A stretch of 64,000 bases of DNA from Eleginops maclovinus (taxonomy: Eukaryota; Chordata; Actinopteri; Perciformes; Eleginopidae). Location of the stretch: contig NC_086349.1 of the NCBI RefSeq assembly GCF_036324505.1, positions 22,902,247 to 22,966,246 on the forward strand. Direction: 5' to 3'. The notes beneath the pieces are model-generated. The model saw only the letters and a list, made by a program, of their open reading frames with translations. It searched no databases and was not told where the DNA came from. Each line of letters starts with the position of its first letter. The stretch's first letter is position 1. This document shows, one piece after another, positions 1 through 63,310 of this stretch. The position numbers and the translations under genes were made by a program.

Positions 1-656
1 TGGGTGCTGGTCCTCTTATCATCGAAGCGCAAGGTACGGCGAATGTCTTCAAATCTTCCAACAGCCATAGTGGCCTTGTACATGGAATTATGTAGAGGAC
101 TCCCAAACAGCTCACGGACTGATACATCCCAGTTTTTCTCACTTCCTGCAAGCAGGGTCAATCCAATGAAGGCCATGAATTCATCTTTGGTGACATTTTT
201 CCATTATTTTCCTCTAGCTGTTGCTACTCTCCGTCCCTCCAAGTTTGTGCACTTCATCACCTCTTGTATTATATCATCAGTGATAAAGAGCTCCCATGCA
301 TCTTTTGGTGACACAGTGGTGCTAAGCTCTTGTGCAGGCCCTGACCGACTTCTGAGGATATTGTGGCTCTGTGTTCTGCCCTGGGTGGGAGGTAACTCGC
401 TCCAGTAAGAGCCCTTCCGACTCATTCGGTTGGACATGATTTGGACACTTTTTTCTTCAGAAGACACAGAAGAGGAATCTTCTGAGTCAGATTGATCCTG
501 TTCAGTTGGATTTCCAGGTGGACGACTGCCACTGCCACCTGGACAATAGTCTGGGACCTCATCATCAGAAATTTCAGACTCGGAGTCCAACCCCGTTACT
601 GCCTCTCCATCATCCAGCATCTGTAGGACCATTTCAGCTGTGTATCTAGCAGCCAT
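1..656 (-). pseudogene. piggyBac transposase (PGBD4-like), N-terminal part with in-frame stop
   Basis: The - strand frame begins at ATG 656-654 (MAARYTAEMVLQML...) and has an acidic, serine-rich N-terminal region, as piggyBac/PGBD transposases do. It then enters the start of the transposase domain (WELFITDDIIQEVMKCTNLEG). An in-frame TAA at 206-204 stops it after about 150 residues. The same frame continues past the stop to position 1 with family-like sequence (DEFMAFIGLTLLAG, then RELFGSPLHNSMYKATM), so the stop is a point lesion and not the natural end. A longer open frame starts upstream at 695. I prefer the ATG at 656 because family-like sequence begins there. The catalytic DDD region lies outside the window. 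Domesticated use looks unlikely given the stop. Confidence 0.8.
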
Positions 657-722
657 GACACCTTGGATGAGGAAACATAAGAGTAATGTTTTCAATAGAT
701 CAATATGTAGCTATATAAATGA

Positions 723-724
<2 letters not shown>

Positions 725-760
<36 letters not shown>
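725..760. repeat. (AC)n microsatellite inside the piggyBac element
   Basis: A short AC dinucleotide run, continuing imperfectly to about 769, lies in the untranslated 5' part of the transposon. Confidence 0.95.
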
Positions 761-767
<7 letters not shown>

Positions 768-1277
768 CAATACATATAGTAATGTTAGCTATCTTAGTTA
801 GCTAGCTAGTGTTAGCTAGTTATAAAGTAGGCTAATTTGTTGATACATAATAATAACAACAGTCATGAAACACACACACACAATATTATATGAAGATAAT
901 ACTTACACGTATCAGCTCTTGCTGTGTAAAATAATCTTCCTGAGGTGTGAAACTTCTGATATAGTCTGTGTGGTCCACAGTTAATGTATTCCTGACAGCC
1001 ACAGTTGATGAGAATCAAAGGTTCCCATTGGATTCCATAGAAAATGCATGCGGGTCATTTTTGACCCACTTATGGAAGCTTGGGGTAGTAATACAAAAAC
1101 TACAATTTCTTAAAATGTATAAAAGGTAAGTTAAAAATTTAAATGGCATTATATCAAAAACATGTTTTTTGAGGAATACCTGGAATATTAAATGATAACA
1201 ATTTTTCATTACGAAGATATTTCAAGAAAACAACCTCACCGGGTCATTTTTGACCCACTTATGCATCTAAGGGTTAA

Positions 1278-2817
1278 GCGTTAAGAGTCACTCTCGGATT
1301 TTCCCTACTTTGTTGACACTAGATACTATTTTTACTCTATGATCCCCAGGAACCCTTTTCCCACTGCTTTTTATGAACTCAAAAATCAATGCGTTCCTGC
1401 CTCCTCTATCTCATAATGTTGTATACACCTACACACTTAAAGGCACTGAGAGATATTTGGCACGGCAGTGGTGTAATATCAAACCCTCAATGAGCGCTGT
1501 TCTGGGAGGTATGAAAGTGTTAGTGGAGGAATATAAAGCAAAGTGTTGCTGGACAAACAGAGTCTCTTAACACGTTATGAGCAGTGAGAGTAGCTCTTGT
1601 CTTTAAGAGTTAGCTCATGTTATCTTATCCCTGCTGAAAGAAACTCTTCTCATTTAACTTGAATGTTTACCCAAATAGTTGTGTGGCTTGTGCAGGATTA
1701 GGGGTTGATTAAAGCAAATCAAACTTTTGGTTGAAAAGTCGAGCAAGTACTGTTCATGATGCTTGCTTCTGTCATTGTCTGCCATGGCACAACAGAAATG
1801 AATGACCAGCGTGTGCATTTTAAGCAGCCGTCAACATATCAGGACATTATTAAGTGTTTTAAAGTATGTACTGTATATTGAACACATCTACTGGGAATGG
1901 CTGACTACAGCACCCTGACTGGTGATGCTGCATTGAAGCTGAAGTTGAGACGTTGTACTTTTGTTTTTGCCAGAGGATTCTGCATTTATTTATTGCTCTC
2001 TGCACTGTAAATGCATGCAGGCTCAACCCTTGTTGAAGAAGCGGCTTGGGCAAATCAGATACGTGCTATGTCGCATACAGTGGATTCTTTTCTAACATGA
2101 AAAGAAACTGTGTGTTTACCTGCAGATGGTCGTAATGGAGGATTAGATCATTGTCGTTGTGGTATACCTTTGTAGAGTTCATGTAGTGTTTTGGTGTCTG
2201 AAAAGCATTCAAAACGTATAGCTTTGTGTAGAGCTGGCCTCTGCATCGTATTTCATCATCTTACTTTGACCTTAAGCAACATGTGCACAGGAATAGTACC
2301 TTTGGATTTTTACATTTCTTTGATTTGACTGGCTATAATGTCCACATGTCCAAAATTGTTAAAAAGCCCTGTGTGGCAACTGTCAGCAACCATTTAGTCA
2401 TGGTACCTGATTGTTTACTGTCGAGTATGTTTTTTAACAAGACATTCATGTTTTAAAATCGGTGATGACTAGCTTATCCCCCCCCCCCCCCACACACACA
2501 CATATTTTTGATAGTCTCCACTTAATATTATTACTTTTCATGCACAGTCTATTTGCACTAATGACTGCACGCCTCAAAATGTGGAAAACAATGCGTAACT
2601 CCCAGAGTGTGTAAACACAGCCGCTGCTCTGTGTGTGTGGACGGCTGCAGCTCTGCTCTTTAGTCCTCTCAGCCCTGCAGCGAGTCTCAGGAAGAACAAA
2701 ATCCTAATGAAGGGTTGAGTAATTACTCCTCTTAATATAAACGTTATAATGGGATTAAAAGGATCCCACATCCCCCCCTGCCCTACCACCCATCCCTCCC
2801 CCTCTGGTCTCCCCCTC
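1278..2817. other. upstream flank, no gene seen
   Basis: No open frame with protein-like composition was found. From 2560 to 2770 the sequence is mixed and non-repetitive, with AT-rich homeodomain-type cores (TAATTA at 2721) and ATAATGGG near 2750. It looks more constrained than its surroundings, which is only an impression. A C homopolymer and a short CA run lie at about 2479-2501. Confidence 0.5.
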
Positions 2818-2818
2818 T

Positions 2819-2820
<2 letters not shown>

Positions 2821-2878
<58 letters not shown>
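2821..2878. repeat. (TC)n microsatellite
   Basis: A perfect TC run of 58 bp inside a pyrimidine-rich stretch that begins at about 2790. Confidence 0.97.
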
Positions 2879-2881
<3 letters not shown>

Positions 2882-2960
2882 AACTCGCTCTCCTCTGTGT
2901 TCATTCTTTATTTCCGGCTGCCTTTGTGAATCAGTGGTGAGACAGTGAGCTCTCTAGGGC

Positions 2961-2962
<2 letters not shown>

Positions 2963-3038
<76 letters not shown>
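2963..3038. repeat. (GT)n microsatellite
   Basis: A perfect GT run of 76 bp. It is the first of three long GT/CA blocks within 550 bp. Confidence 0.98.
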
Positions 3039-3040
<2 letters not shown>

Positions 3041-3113
3041 CAGACAGTATGCAGAGTTTGTACAGTAGGTGATTTAACTTGAATGTCTTTCTCTCTTTTT
3101 TCTTCTCTGTGTT

Positions 3114-3281
<168 letters not shown>

Positions 3282-3386
3282 ACACTGGGAGCAGCATGTG
3301 ACTAAACAACATAAAGTGAACATGGCAGCTGCCATGCTGCACAAACTCTTACTCTTTAGATGAACCACACAGTTTTTCAAAGACTC

Positions 3387-4690
<1,304 letters not shown>

Positions 4691-4692
4691 GC

Positions 4693-5160
4693 AAGCCAGG
4701 TTTATGTATATAGCACCTTTCAACACAAGGTAATTCAAAGTGCTTAAAATAAGAAATAAAATAATACAAGCTAATATATCAAATACATGAATCAAGGTTG
4801 CAGTGCTGTGTAAGACGATTCAATTAAAAGCAGCGGCAAAAAGAAATGTTTTCAGCCTGGATTTAAAAGTAGTAAGAGTAGCAGCTGACCTGCAGGTTTC
4901 TGGGAGTTTGTTCCAGATATTTGGAGCATAATAACTGAATGCTGCTTCTCCTTGTTTAGTTCTGACTCTGGGGACAGGAAGCAGACTCTTCCCAGAAGAC
5001 CTGAGAGTTCTGGCTGGCTCATAATTAAGCAGGAGATCAGAAATGCATTTTGGCCCTTAACCATTCCATGCTTTGTAAACCAGCAGCAGTATTTTGAAAT
5101 CAATACTCTGATCAAGGCTAAAAAATGGATTGAAGTGGAAGTTGCTTGTCCTTGATCCAA
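4693..5160. repeat. teleost dispersed repeat (retroelement-derived)
   Basis: The segment starts with the 'tatatagcacctttcaacac...caaagtgctt' signature. It continues through 'ttccagatatttggagcataat', 'ctgactctggggacagg' and 'aaccagcagcagtattttgaaatcaat'. I recognise this order of segments as a very abundant teleost dispersed repeat. Class is not certain; LINE-linked retroelement origin is my inference. Short open frames on both strands (for example 4952-5155) are not genes. Confidence 0.7.
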
Positions 5161-5169
5161 GAAGATGAA

Positions 5170-7554
5170 CCATTGATATTTATAACCATAAAAATAAGGT
5201 TATTAGTATTTTGTCTATCCTGTGTAGCACTTGCGTATATTCTGATCCCTAGCAGCTGCTAGAGAGGTACTAAATAACTCTATAGTTCCTACTTAGCATT
5301 TAGTCATTTGATATGAATTTTAAGGAATAACAATCATGAAATCATAAATAAGAGCACTATCAAAATGACATTTAACGAACACTTTAAGACATCAATTACC
5401 ACAGGGGAACTCATCATTAAAAGCTCCTTTTGCGTCAACATAAAGTCCTAAACAAAAGGCTTATTGAATGCTTCGATATTTTCCTAAATTAATTATTCAC
5501 TGTTTGTTTATTTAACAGTGAGAGCAGGCAGTGAACATGGACTCCTGTAGAGTGAACAGATTCCTGAAATACGTCCGTGTTCCCAGGACTGTTTCTGAGA
5601 AAACAATCGCAGACTCACACACAGACAACAAGCGAGCAAATCCTGTCTGTCTGTCTGTCTTGTCCCCGGTGTATTCCCACACTGTTGTTGCTTTGTGTTG
5701 TTTCTCTCCACCTACGGCTCTCTGCTGGTAAACTCATATTTATAAGTGTGTTGAACATTAGATATTTTTGCCTCCAGGAAACTGAAGTCAAGTACAGTGT
5801 TTATTTTTTTTCAACCCCTTTCAAATGATTTGTTGTCCAGCTCAAGTCTAAGCAGTGGGAGCAGGTTAGCCCTGAGTGTGCATTTATTATTCACAGCTTT
5901 ACACATATCCCTGGCTGTTATCCGAAAGGTATGAGGGCAAGAACAAGTTTTTGGTTTGCCTTATTTTTGATAGAGTAATATGTTCCATGAGTGACTTTGT
6001 AGCTACACTTGGCACGTCTTTATATCACGCAGATATAACACACTGTTTTTATTTAATTCATTAATTCTATTTCTATATTAGTTTGTATTTATTCATTTAT
6101 GTTTAGTTATTTATTTTTATTTTTCCTCTTTTTTTTTTACTGTCTAGGTTTGATTTAGGGATTTGGTTGTCTCCTCACTATTATTTTGAAAACACACAAA
6201 GATTTGAAGACATCTGTTATTAAATGATCTGATGTATCACGGTCTCTCCCTGGATCAGCTGCTGTATCTTACCTTTAGTCATTTTGGTTTTATTATCTTC
6301 CAGTCAACAGTCAGGAAATGAAAGCCTCAGATGTCAGTGCTGAACATCGTTCCCAGTATGAAACAAGCCCCTCGCTGTGTACTCTTTAAGTGACCTTGTA
6401 TAACTTCTCTAATGAACCAAAGTATAGTTGGCAAATTGCTGATACATTTCACTTTATTTACTTTGAGACCGATCCAAAAAAAGGAATATACATTTTTAAA
6501 TTGTGTTTGGGTTTTGCAGAGGAAGCTTTCCGCCTGTGATTGTTAGACCCAGGCTAATCATTTAAAAGCTATAAGACGAGCAGACTGAGCAGCCAGAAGC
6601 CTGCAGCCTGCTCACACTGGATGTTCTCTGATGAGGAGGCAGAAAAGTCCGGCGGATGGATTTATGAGGGTGAAGGGGCAGTAATGAGCGGAGCGCGCTG
6701 ATGGGGCCGAGCTAATGGACAGTTCTCCACTCAGCAGTTTATATTCTGTTCACATACGGCTGCAAAACTGGTGGCTGTTGGTAAAACAATAACTGTTCAA
6801 TAAACAATTTGAGAACCCTACAGATATTGAAGGATTGTATAATGTTCTATGAGGTACAGCTTAGGTTTCACAATCTATTATTCATTTTACCTCAGAAAAC
6901 AGTGAAGCAGTGCCTTCATTTTCACTGGTGTTGCCTCTTGTATTCCAGTATACCATCCATTCATTTGCTATGCTAGTTGAAACATGTGGGTCAGTGAGCT
7001 GCACCTAACTTCCAAAAAATATCATACATCACTTCATGTTTAATGTTTTTTCACATTGAATAAAACAAAAATTAACCCTGCCTATTGCAGAATAATTTGG
7101 GATGTTCAAGCCTTACGGAAAAATGATGGCTACTTCCTGTATTTAAAAACAGAAGTTAAGCTGATTGTGACCATCACTTCTCATGTTTTATTCAGTGAAA
7201 CCATGGAGCCTAAATGAATAACTTTAGTGTCTAAATTAATCAGGAAAATCGCCAGAAATCTGGACATGCCCTCAGACGTATTGCTCTGCATGGAGACTGG
7301 ATCTGATTTGATTTGATCGGACTGAAATGGCCATGCATCCTTCAGGCATTTACACATACTAAACTGATTATTGGATTACAAGCATTCATGGTTAGAATCT
7401 AAAAATGAAGTGATTTTGTGAGAAAGCTGACATTTAGGGATAGGGCCCTTAGATCAGTGCTCACTCAGCAGACTCCATGCAACAAATCATTTTAAAGAAG
7501 TGAGTTTTATAACCTTGCTCTCTTTTAATGACTCTGATCTTAACAAACTTAAAC
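5170..7554. other. upstream flank, no gene seen
   Basis: Mostly AT-rich unique sequence. The block 6570-6725 is less AT-rich and free of simple repeats, and could be a conserved non-coding element, but nothing in the sequence proves it. Small frames near 5530-5830 have no domain signature. Confidence 0.45.
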
Positions 7555-7630
7555 CATGCATGAAGTTGTTGGTTTGAATCCGACATGTCGCCTTCATTAC
7601 GCCACATCGTTCCTGTCTCTCTCCAGTTAA
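7555..7630 (+). repeat. possible relic of a tRNA-derived SINE
   Basis: A B-box-like string (GGTTTGAATCC, 7570-7580) is followed by 'gacatgtcgccttcattacgcc', which resembles the body of fish tRNA SINEs. No A box is seen at the expected distance, so this is at best a 5'-truncated fragment. Confidence 0.35.
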
Positions 7631-7763
7631 AGTTACCAAGAAATTCAGGAAGTGAGAATCCTTACCTTAGTGACAGTGGTGTACTGGTGCAGATGTTTTG
7701 GGAGTCGCTCTGCAGCTCAGAGTCTGTGTATTCACTAAAGTGTATCACAGCAGCGGCAGCACT

Positions 7764-7823
7764 GATCTGAGACCTTTAATGAGCTCCCCGCGCTCTCAAA
7801 CTCATAATGACCCTCATTTGTCA
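7764..7823. other. 60-bp duplicated element, copy A (candidate regulatory)
   Basis: This 60-bp block aligns without gaps to 8771-8830 with 44 of 60 identical bases by my hand count. The shared core includes AGCTCCCC and AACTCATAATG, with a TAAT homeodomain-type core in front. It belongs to none of the repeat families identified in the window. Regulatory function is inference; relatedness to copy B is seen directly. Confidence 0.5.
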
Positions 7824-8770
7824 GGAATGTGCAGCCTGGGAGCGAAACAGAGACAGAATGTGAGCTCAGGTGAAGCTGAAGGGAGAGAACTGCAACTCCC
7901 CAGGAGGAGACGGGGGATTCACTCTCACCCGCCTGATGAGGGCGCTTTATATAAAGGCACCATCTCTTTAGTAAAAAATGATATATTGAACTCACAAAGG
8001 TCTGAATGGAGAGTGAAGAGGCATTGTGAAAATCTCTGTCTCTACATTTTCCTAATTCAAGAGTGTTTATATTTAAAATAATCACATTTGTAGAATAAAT
8101 ATACACATTATGTGACACCTGTTTCTGCGGCAGCATATTTACTGTACTATCGTCAATGCAAAGACCCTTTTTCAGTGATTTGTAACTAACTGGAAAGTAT
8201 TTTGTTAAAGTACATTTGATATGGTTAATGCTAGCTTAGTTAACTACACTTCCATGCAGAAAAAGCTTCAAATTCAATGTGTCTTTTGCTTTTTGTTCTT
8301 TCATAAATTGTAAATCCGATAAAGAACAACTTCAGGTAGAATACCATCGAAGGATCACATTGTCGTATTAGGTCATTTATGTTGCATTGTCTTGCAAGTT
8401 TCCTATGCTCTCACAATACATAGTGAAATAGTGAATACCAAAATAACAATTGGGCCCTGATTTTCCACTGCACTGAGGTTGTAGTTCATGTACAGTAGGA
8501 GCTGTTAGATATGTCGATCCTCTTAAAGTCCAGAGATACAGATATATCTACATGTTTAAAGTGGCTTCAAGAATGTAACCCCTAACCTTGGCAGGGGTGA
8601 TTGAGAACTTTCTGAAGAACTACACACGGTTATGGTTTTATTTCAGGGTTGTTTAGTGGAAAACTTTGCATAAAACTTTAAATTCTACAACTGTGGTCAG
8701 AGTGTGACAGCGTTTTGTCTTCAATGCAGAATCTATGCTCTGTTTTTCTAAAGTGCGTCAGAGCCGTGAC

Positions 8771-8830
8771 GATCTGGGCTCTCTAATTAGCTCCCCTTAG
8801 TCTCCAACTCATAATGGGCATCGGTTATCA
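8771..8830. other. 60-bp duplicated element, copy B (candidate regulatory)
   Basis: This is the partner of copy A, about 1 kb downstream in the same orientation, with TAATTAGCTCCCC near the start and AACTCATAATGGG near the end. Both lie 3-4 kb upstream of xkr7 exon 1. Confidence 0.5.
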
Positions 8831-9199
8831 AAGAAAATATTCTGACAAATCTGTGTGTTTTATATTCTTGTCGTGAAACAAAAGCCAAAATATCTCCAGC
8901 TTGTAATTAAACAGCACTGAGGCATTAAGCCCCGTCATGGGGAGTACATTTAGTCTCTGTTGTTCTGACCTGTTAAATGTATGAAAAATGTAGGAGCAAT
9001 GTTTAATGTCCATTTCCTCAGTTTTTTGAGGGGTGTTAGATACATATTTGAGATACATGAGTACTGTTTGGTATGATTGACAAATAGTTTGACTTAATTA
9101 CCTTACAAGAAATAATGTCAAAACTGCAAAATCCAAAGATAACGTTTTATAATGCTGCAAAATATATGTGTTTGGAAAACTGTCTATCCAAAGTAAAAC

Positions 9200-9500
9200 A
9201 TTTCCACCATTCTGCTCATTTTACATATGAGTATTTAGTGCCTCTACTGTGACATGTCTCCATGCTTTAATGTTCAGAAAGCTCTTTATTTTTCTCATAC
9301 TGCCTGTGTTGCAGCACCTGTTTTCCTCCTCTATCTGAAACCAGAGTCCAGTCCGCTCTGATTGGTTAGCTGGCCGGCTCTGTTGTGATTGATCAACCGC
9401 TTAAGGATGTCCCGCCCCTTAGCCTATCAAATACAATGTGTTGGAGTGCTAGCCAATAGAAGTGTAGGTGTTACATAGTGATGTCAATTATGTAACAGTC
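9200..9500 (+). mobile_element. MITE-like dispersed element, copy 1
   Basis: This copy shares a long common sequence with copies near 17.5, 25.6, 29.5, 34.0 and 58.7 kb. It runs from 'tctgctcatttt' through 'catgctttaatgttcagaaagc', 'cagtccgctctgattggtta' and 'cccgccccttagcctatca' to 'gtgatgtcaattatgtaac'. The right-hand tail seen in other copies is missing here. Family members carry ATTATGCT-type inverted ends, as in a non-autonomous DNA transposon. Confidence 0.75.
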
Positions 9501-11765
9501 TTTCAGAAAATAATGTTTATGTATGTATGAAAACCCATTATAAATCCACTGCATTACATAACCAAATTGAAGAATTTGTACACACTTCATAAATCATATT
9601 TTTATTTTAGTCCTGATGGCCATAAATAACAACTTAACTCATAAGTTAAAACGATAGCCTATCCCAATCAAATGTGAGATGCTTTGAATTTCAAATTCAG
9701 TCCATGAAAAAAAATAAAGATCAGAAAGGATTTTAGGGGTTACAACTTCATGTGTGTACTTATGGCCTATCGGGGCTCTTCATGCAGCTTCAAACTTTTG
9801 CCAAATCGTGTTAATTGCCAAACTATAGTTCCCAAACAACACTGTGGCTGTGACTGCTGCTGAGGTGTTTTGTGAGAGCAGCGATAGCTCAGATTAACAA
9901 ACTGGGCTCTATATCTTGTTCCACAGACATTTTGGATTGACCCTCCCCCCCCCAGATAAACCCTGTTTTGGCCCGTTGTGGGAACACAGCAGCTGATTGG
10001 TTCCTTGCGGGCAGTGAAGCGCAGAGCCGTAATTCACCAAAGAGTTTCATTGCCTATTCTGCTCACAGTTTATGGGATCTTTTCAATTAGTACGGTCAGT
10101 GCTGTAAACAGACCAGTTGCTCGGTGTCTTGTCAGGTTTATGCATCACTGCCTCGTTACAATCAGACAAAATGCACTTTAAAGGCCCAGACACTAAAACA
10201 CAGGCAGTCTGGGAACAGCTGAGACGAGGAGAGAATACTGAGAAATAAACATCTCTCCGATAACCGTTGATAATAATGAACTCTTAAAGGATTAGTCTGA
10301 TTCTCATTTTCTGACGAGCGACAACGGAGAGATCCAACTAACAGGTGTTGTGTTCTTCCTCTGTGCCATAGAGCTACATTGGGTAACATGTTGCTTCATT
10401 ACCATAAACACACACTATAGTTTATTTTGACTCACTCCAACACACACTGTCCTGCTGCCACAAATATACACCAGAGCCCCTAATGTGGAGTAATTCACTG
10501 CTGATTGTTTGATTAGAAACTACAAAGACCAGCTGTTTCAGCAAATGAAAACGTCTTGCTGATTCTTTAAGAGAAACTATACATATGACTACAAACTGTA
10601 ACAAAGCTCCGTATGTGACCCCTTTTCATTTATAGTTTCCCTGTTTCTGAGGGGTTGAGTCAATACAACATCCTTTGTAGGAAACATCAGCACTATCCAT
10701 ATTATAAAAACAAAAACCCAAATATTGCTATTATTATACAGAAGAGCCATTGAGCTCGGATAGGGAGAATAAAAAGCTGAACAAAATGTTGATTTTGGTC
10801 TCATAATGAACACATTTTATGAACGTCACATCTCTCACAAATGCATTTTGTAACTGATTTGATGGGGTGAACCAAAACACATTTCAGATACTGGAATTTA
10901 ATGATTTACCTTGTCAGTTCTGTTTTCTTAGATCAATCTGTTTTTGTTCATGCCTTAAACCGAAGAAATCTGTAGAAAAATCCAGGTTTCATGTTTGTTT
11001 TCTCCTTCTTAAATGCTTAAATTGCAGGTACATATTTCAGACTTATTGACTGTGATTCATGTTCACTTTCACCTCGTCTACCGACAGCATTAATGAAATA
11101 TTTACTGTAATAAATCTCTCTCTGTCTTTGTGTTCTTTTGAGCGTCAACACGAGGGTTTTTCCCCTGAAGAAATAAAATGAACCTTTTAATATAATGCAC
11201 AAAGATAAGAATCCATAATGGAAACACTGTGTCGTTACCCTTTAACCTTTTGGTTCCAGGTAGAAAAGCGTATGCTAAATTGTACGACTGTCTGAATATG
11301 AGCTACTTTGATGAAACTGCAGATTGCTCGTTCATGCAATTTCTCATTTTTTAACCGTAGGGCATATTATTTTAAGTATGCGCACAGCACATTTTAACAT
11401 TAATTGTCTGGAGGGAGATTCATCATTCAGGAGGAGCCCAGAAACCCGTGTACAGGATGCAAGACGTTCACAGGTTCCTACTATATTCATTGTAAAAAAT
11501 GACAAGTGAAGGTGTCAAGTCAGAAACTGATATAAAACCCTCTTCAAATTAGTTTATAACAACAGTCCCGTCATGTGCTGCTGCAGAAACAATGTAACTG
11601 GCAGAGGTTTTTAATGACAGGAACAAAAACCCTGCAGGTGATCAAATGTTTGTGGGAATATATGTGTGCATGCCGCATGTCCTGCAAACATCGCGGTGGT
11701 GCCATGGTGTTAAAAGCCCTGTTAGTAATGACACCTCGCAATTAATTGGCTGATGATGAGGCTAG
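9501..11765. other. upstream flank nearest xkr7, no gene seen
   Basis: AT-rich sequence without a credible coding frame. It should contain at least part of the xkr7 promoter, but I see no clear TATA box at a convincing place and cannot set a transcription start. Short open frames (for example 11324-11509) lack protein-like features. Confidence 0.45.
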
Positions 11766-11886
11766 TTATGATGTAATCTCTCTCACTCTCTCTCCCCTGC
11801 ACACAGCCAGCCCCCTCCCCTCCCTTCTCCCTCTCTCTCCCGTATCCCCACCTCTTTCTCTGTCTTTCTCTCCTATCCTAACCAAC
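11766..11886 (+). promoter_or_regulatory. pyrimidine-rich leader before xkr7 start codon
   Basis: About 115 bases of almost pure CT-rich sequence lead to the xkr7 ATG. The start context is strong: A at -3 and G at +4. The reading frame is open upstream to 11746 but contains no earlier ATG, and the ATG at 11887 gives the MAAKSDG start shared by XKR4/6/7 proteins. This is likely 5' UTR; the transcription start itself cannot be read from sequence. Confidence 0.5.
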
Positions 11887-62164
<50,278 letters not shown>

Positions 62165-63310
62165 GCCAACAGGGGCTTTAAACTTAGAAGTGAAGTCTGG
62201 GACCAAGGCTCAGCCGAGAGATCAGTTCTCATCCCAGGACAACCTATGCCAGGAGCAGCATGTTAAAGAAGACACACAGTGTCAGGCAACTCTTCTTTAA
62301 AAAAAGAGGTTGTCAAAACTTGATTGTAAAATGTGAGGCGCAATCTGGGACCAAAGCTCTCCCCTTTAGGGCGCAGTCCAGGAGTACGTAGCATGAATGA
62401 GTCTTGGGAAGTAAATGGAGTAACACTGAACTGGGATAATCTTTGGTGAGAAATGTAATCTCTCATCCTGGGACCAAGGAGTGTTAGATTTAGTTTCATC
62501 CTGCATGGTCAAAACAAGGAGTGAAAGGACTTGAGAGCAAGGAAGTTGTGGAGTTTGATATATCTGAGAAACAGTTTGCTGCATGAACATGAGCCTTGGG
62601 CCACAGACACTCTACAGAGACTTACCAGGGAACTTTGGAGGGTTTGCACGGGACATGCAATCATTTGGTTCGATGCCAACTCAGACAATGACCTAAATTT
62701 GGGGGCTAACTACCCAATACATATTGCTTTTGATGTCACGTTTCAACCACGTTCAGCCCAGTTTTAGCCAAGGCGTCTAGATTTATTTGTACCTCCAAAT
62801 CACTAATTCAATATCACTTCAGTCTATTGAGTTTGTATTGATTATTGTTTTGTATTTAGCAAGGAGAGAGGGATAACATTTTACATTTTTGTACCATCCT
62901 GTTTAAAACGATTGCATGTCTCTCGCAAACTTTGGTAACGGACCTTCAAGCATTCTGTCGGTGGTGTCTAAAGAGAAATGTACTCTCATACATGTACCTT
63001 CAGTCTCATGACACAAAGCGAACCTGTTAAATATTGGCTCACAAGTCCAGATGGTTTCTAAAAAAGCCTGAAATTCAAATGACAATGGTCACCCATCCAT
63101 ATGTGAAAAAACAGCCATTGCAAAAGTCCTACTGGTTACATCCCAGCTGCTCTGTCCCCACAACCTGAGACGGGACTTGTTTGGGAAACAAAATCTGGAC
63201 TGGATGTAAAGTGGATGGCTTCTGCAATGGCTCCCATCATATGGCATGCTGTAACTCACCACAAACAGGCCTGTGATGTATAGTAGAATAAATACAGATG
63301 TCAGATATAA
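62165..63310 (+). other. xkr7: candidate xkr7 3' UTR
   Basis: No coding frame of note follows the stop. The first AATAAA on the + strand is at 63287-63292, so a 1.1-kb 3' UTR is plausible. A CTGGGACCAARG motif occurs three times (62196-62211, 62344-62359, 62467-62479). The true 3' end cannot be fixed without transcripts. Confidence 0.5.

Larger units (their letters stand above)
1..1273 (-). mobile_element. piggyBac-type DNA transposon, 5' part, truncated by window start
   Basis: One end of a piggyBac element is visible. Read on the - strand, the terminus is TTAA followed by CCCTTAGATGCATAAG, then a GGGTCA-TTTT-TGACCC palindrome (1241-1256). TTAA (1274-1277) is the target site used by piggyBac transposases. 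The block from the palindrome into the CATAAG stretch recurs inside the element at 1051-1074, as a subterminal repeat. A transposase-like reading frame occupies 1-656 and runs off the left edge of the window. The element is decayed: a stop codon breaks the frame, and a CA tract (725-760) lies upstream of the coding part. The other terminus is outside the window. Confidence 0.82.

Noticed and set aside
204..695. 163-codon - strand frame as an independent gene with a signal peptide
   Set aside because: The hydrophobic start at 695 lies upstream of the piggyBac-like ATG at 656, and the rest is transposase with a premature stop.
11746..11886. 47-codon N-terminal extension of xkr7
   Set aside because: No ATG in this stretch; it is CT-rich leader, and MAAKSDG at 11887 is the family start with a good Kozak context.
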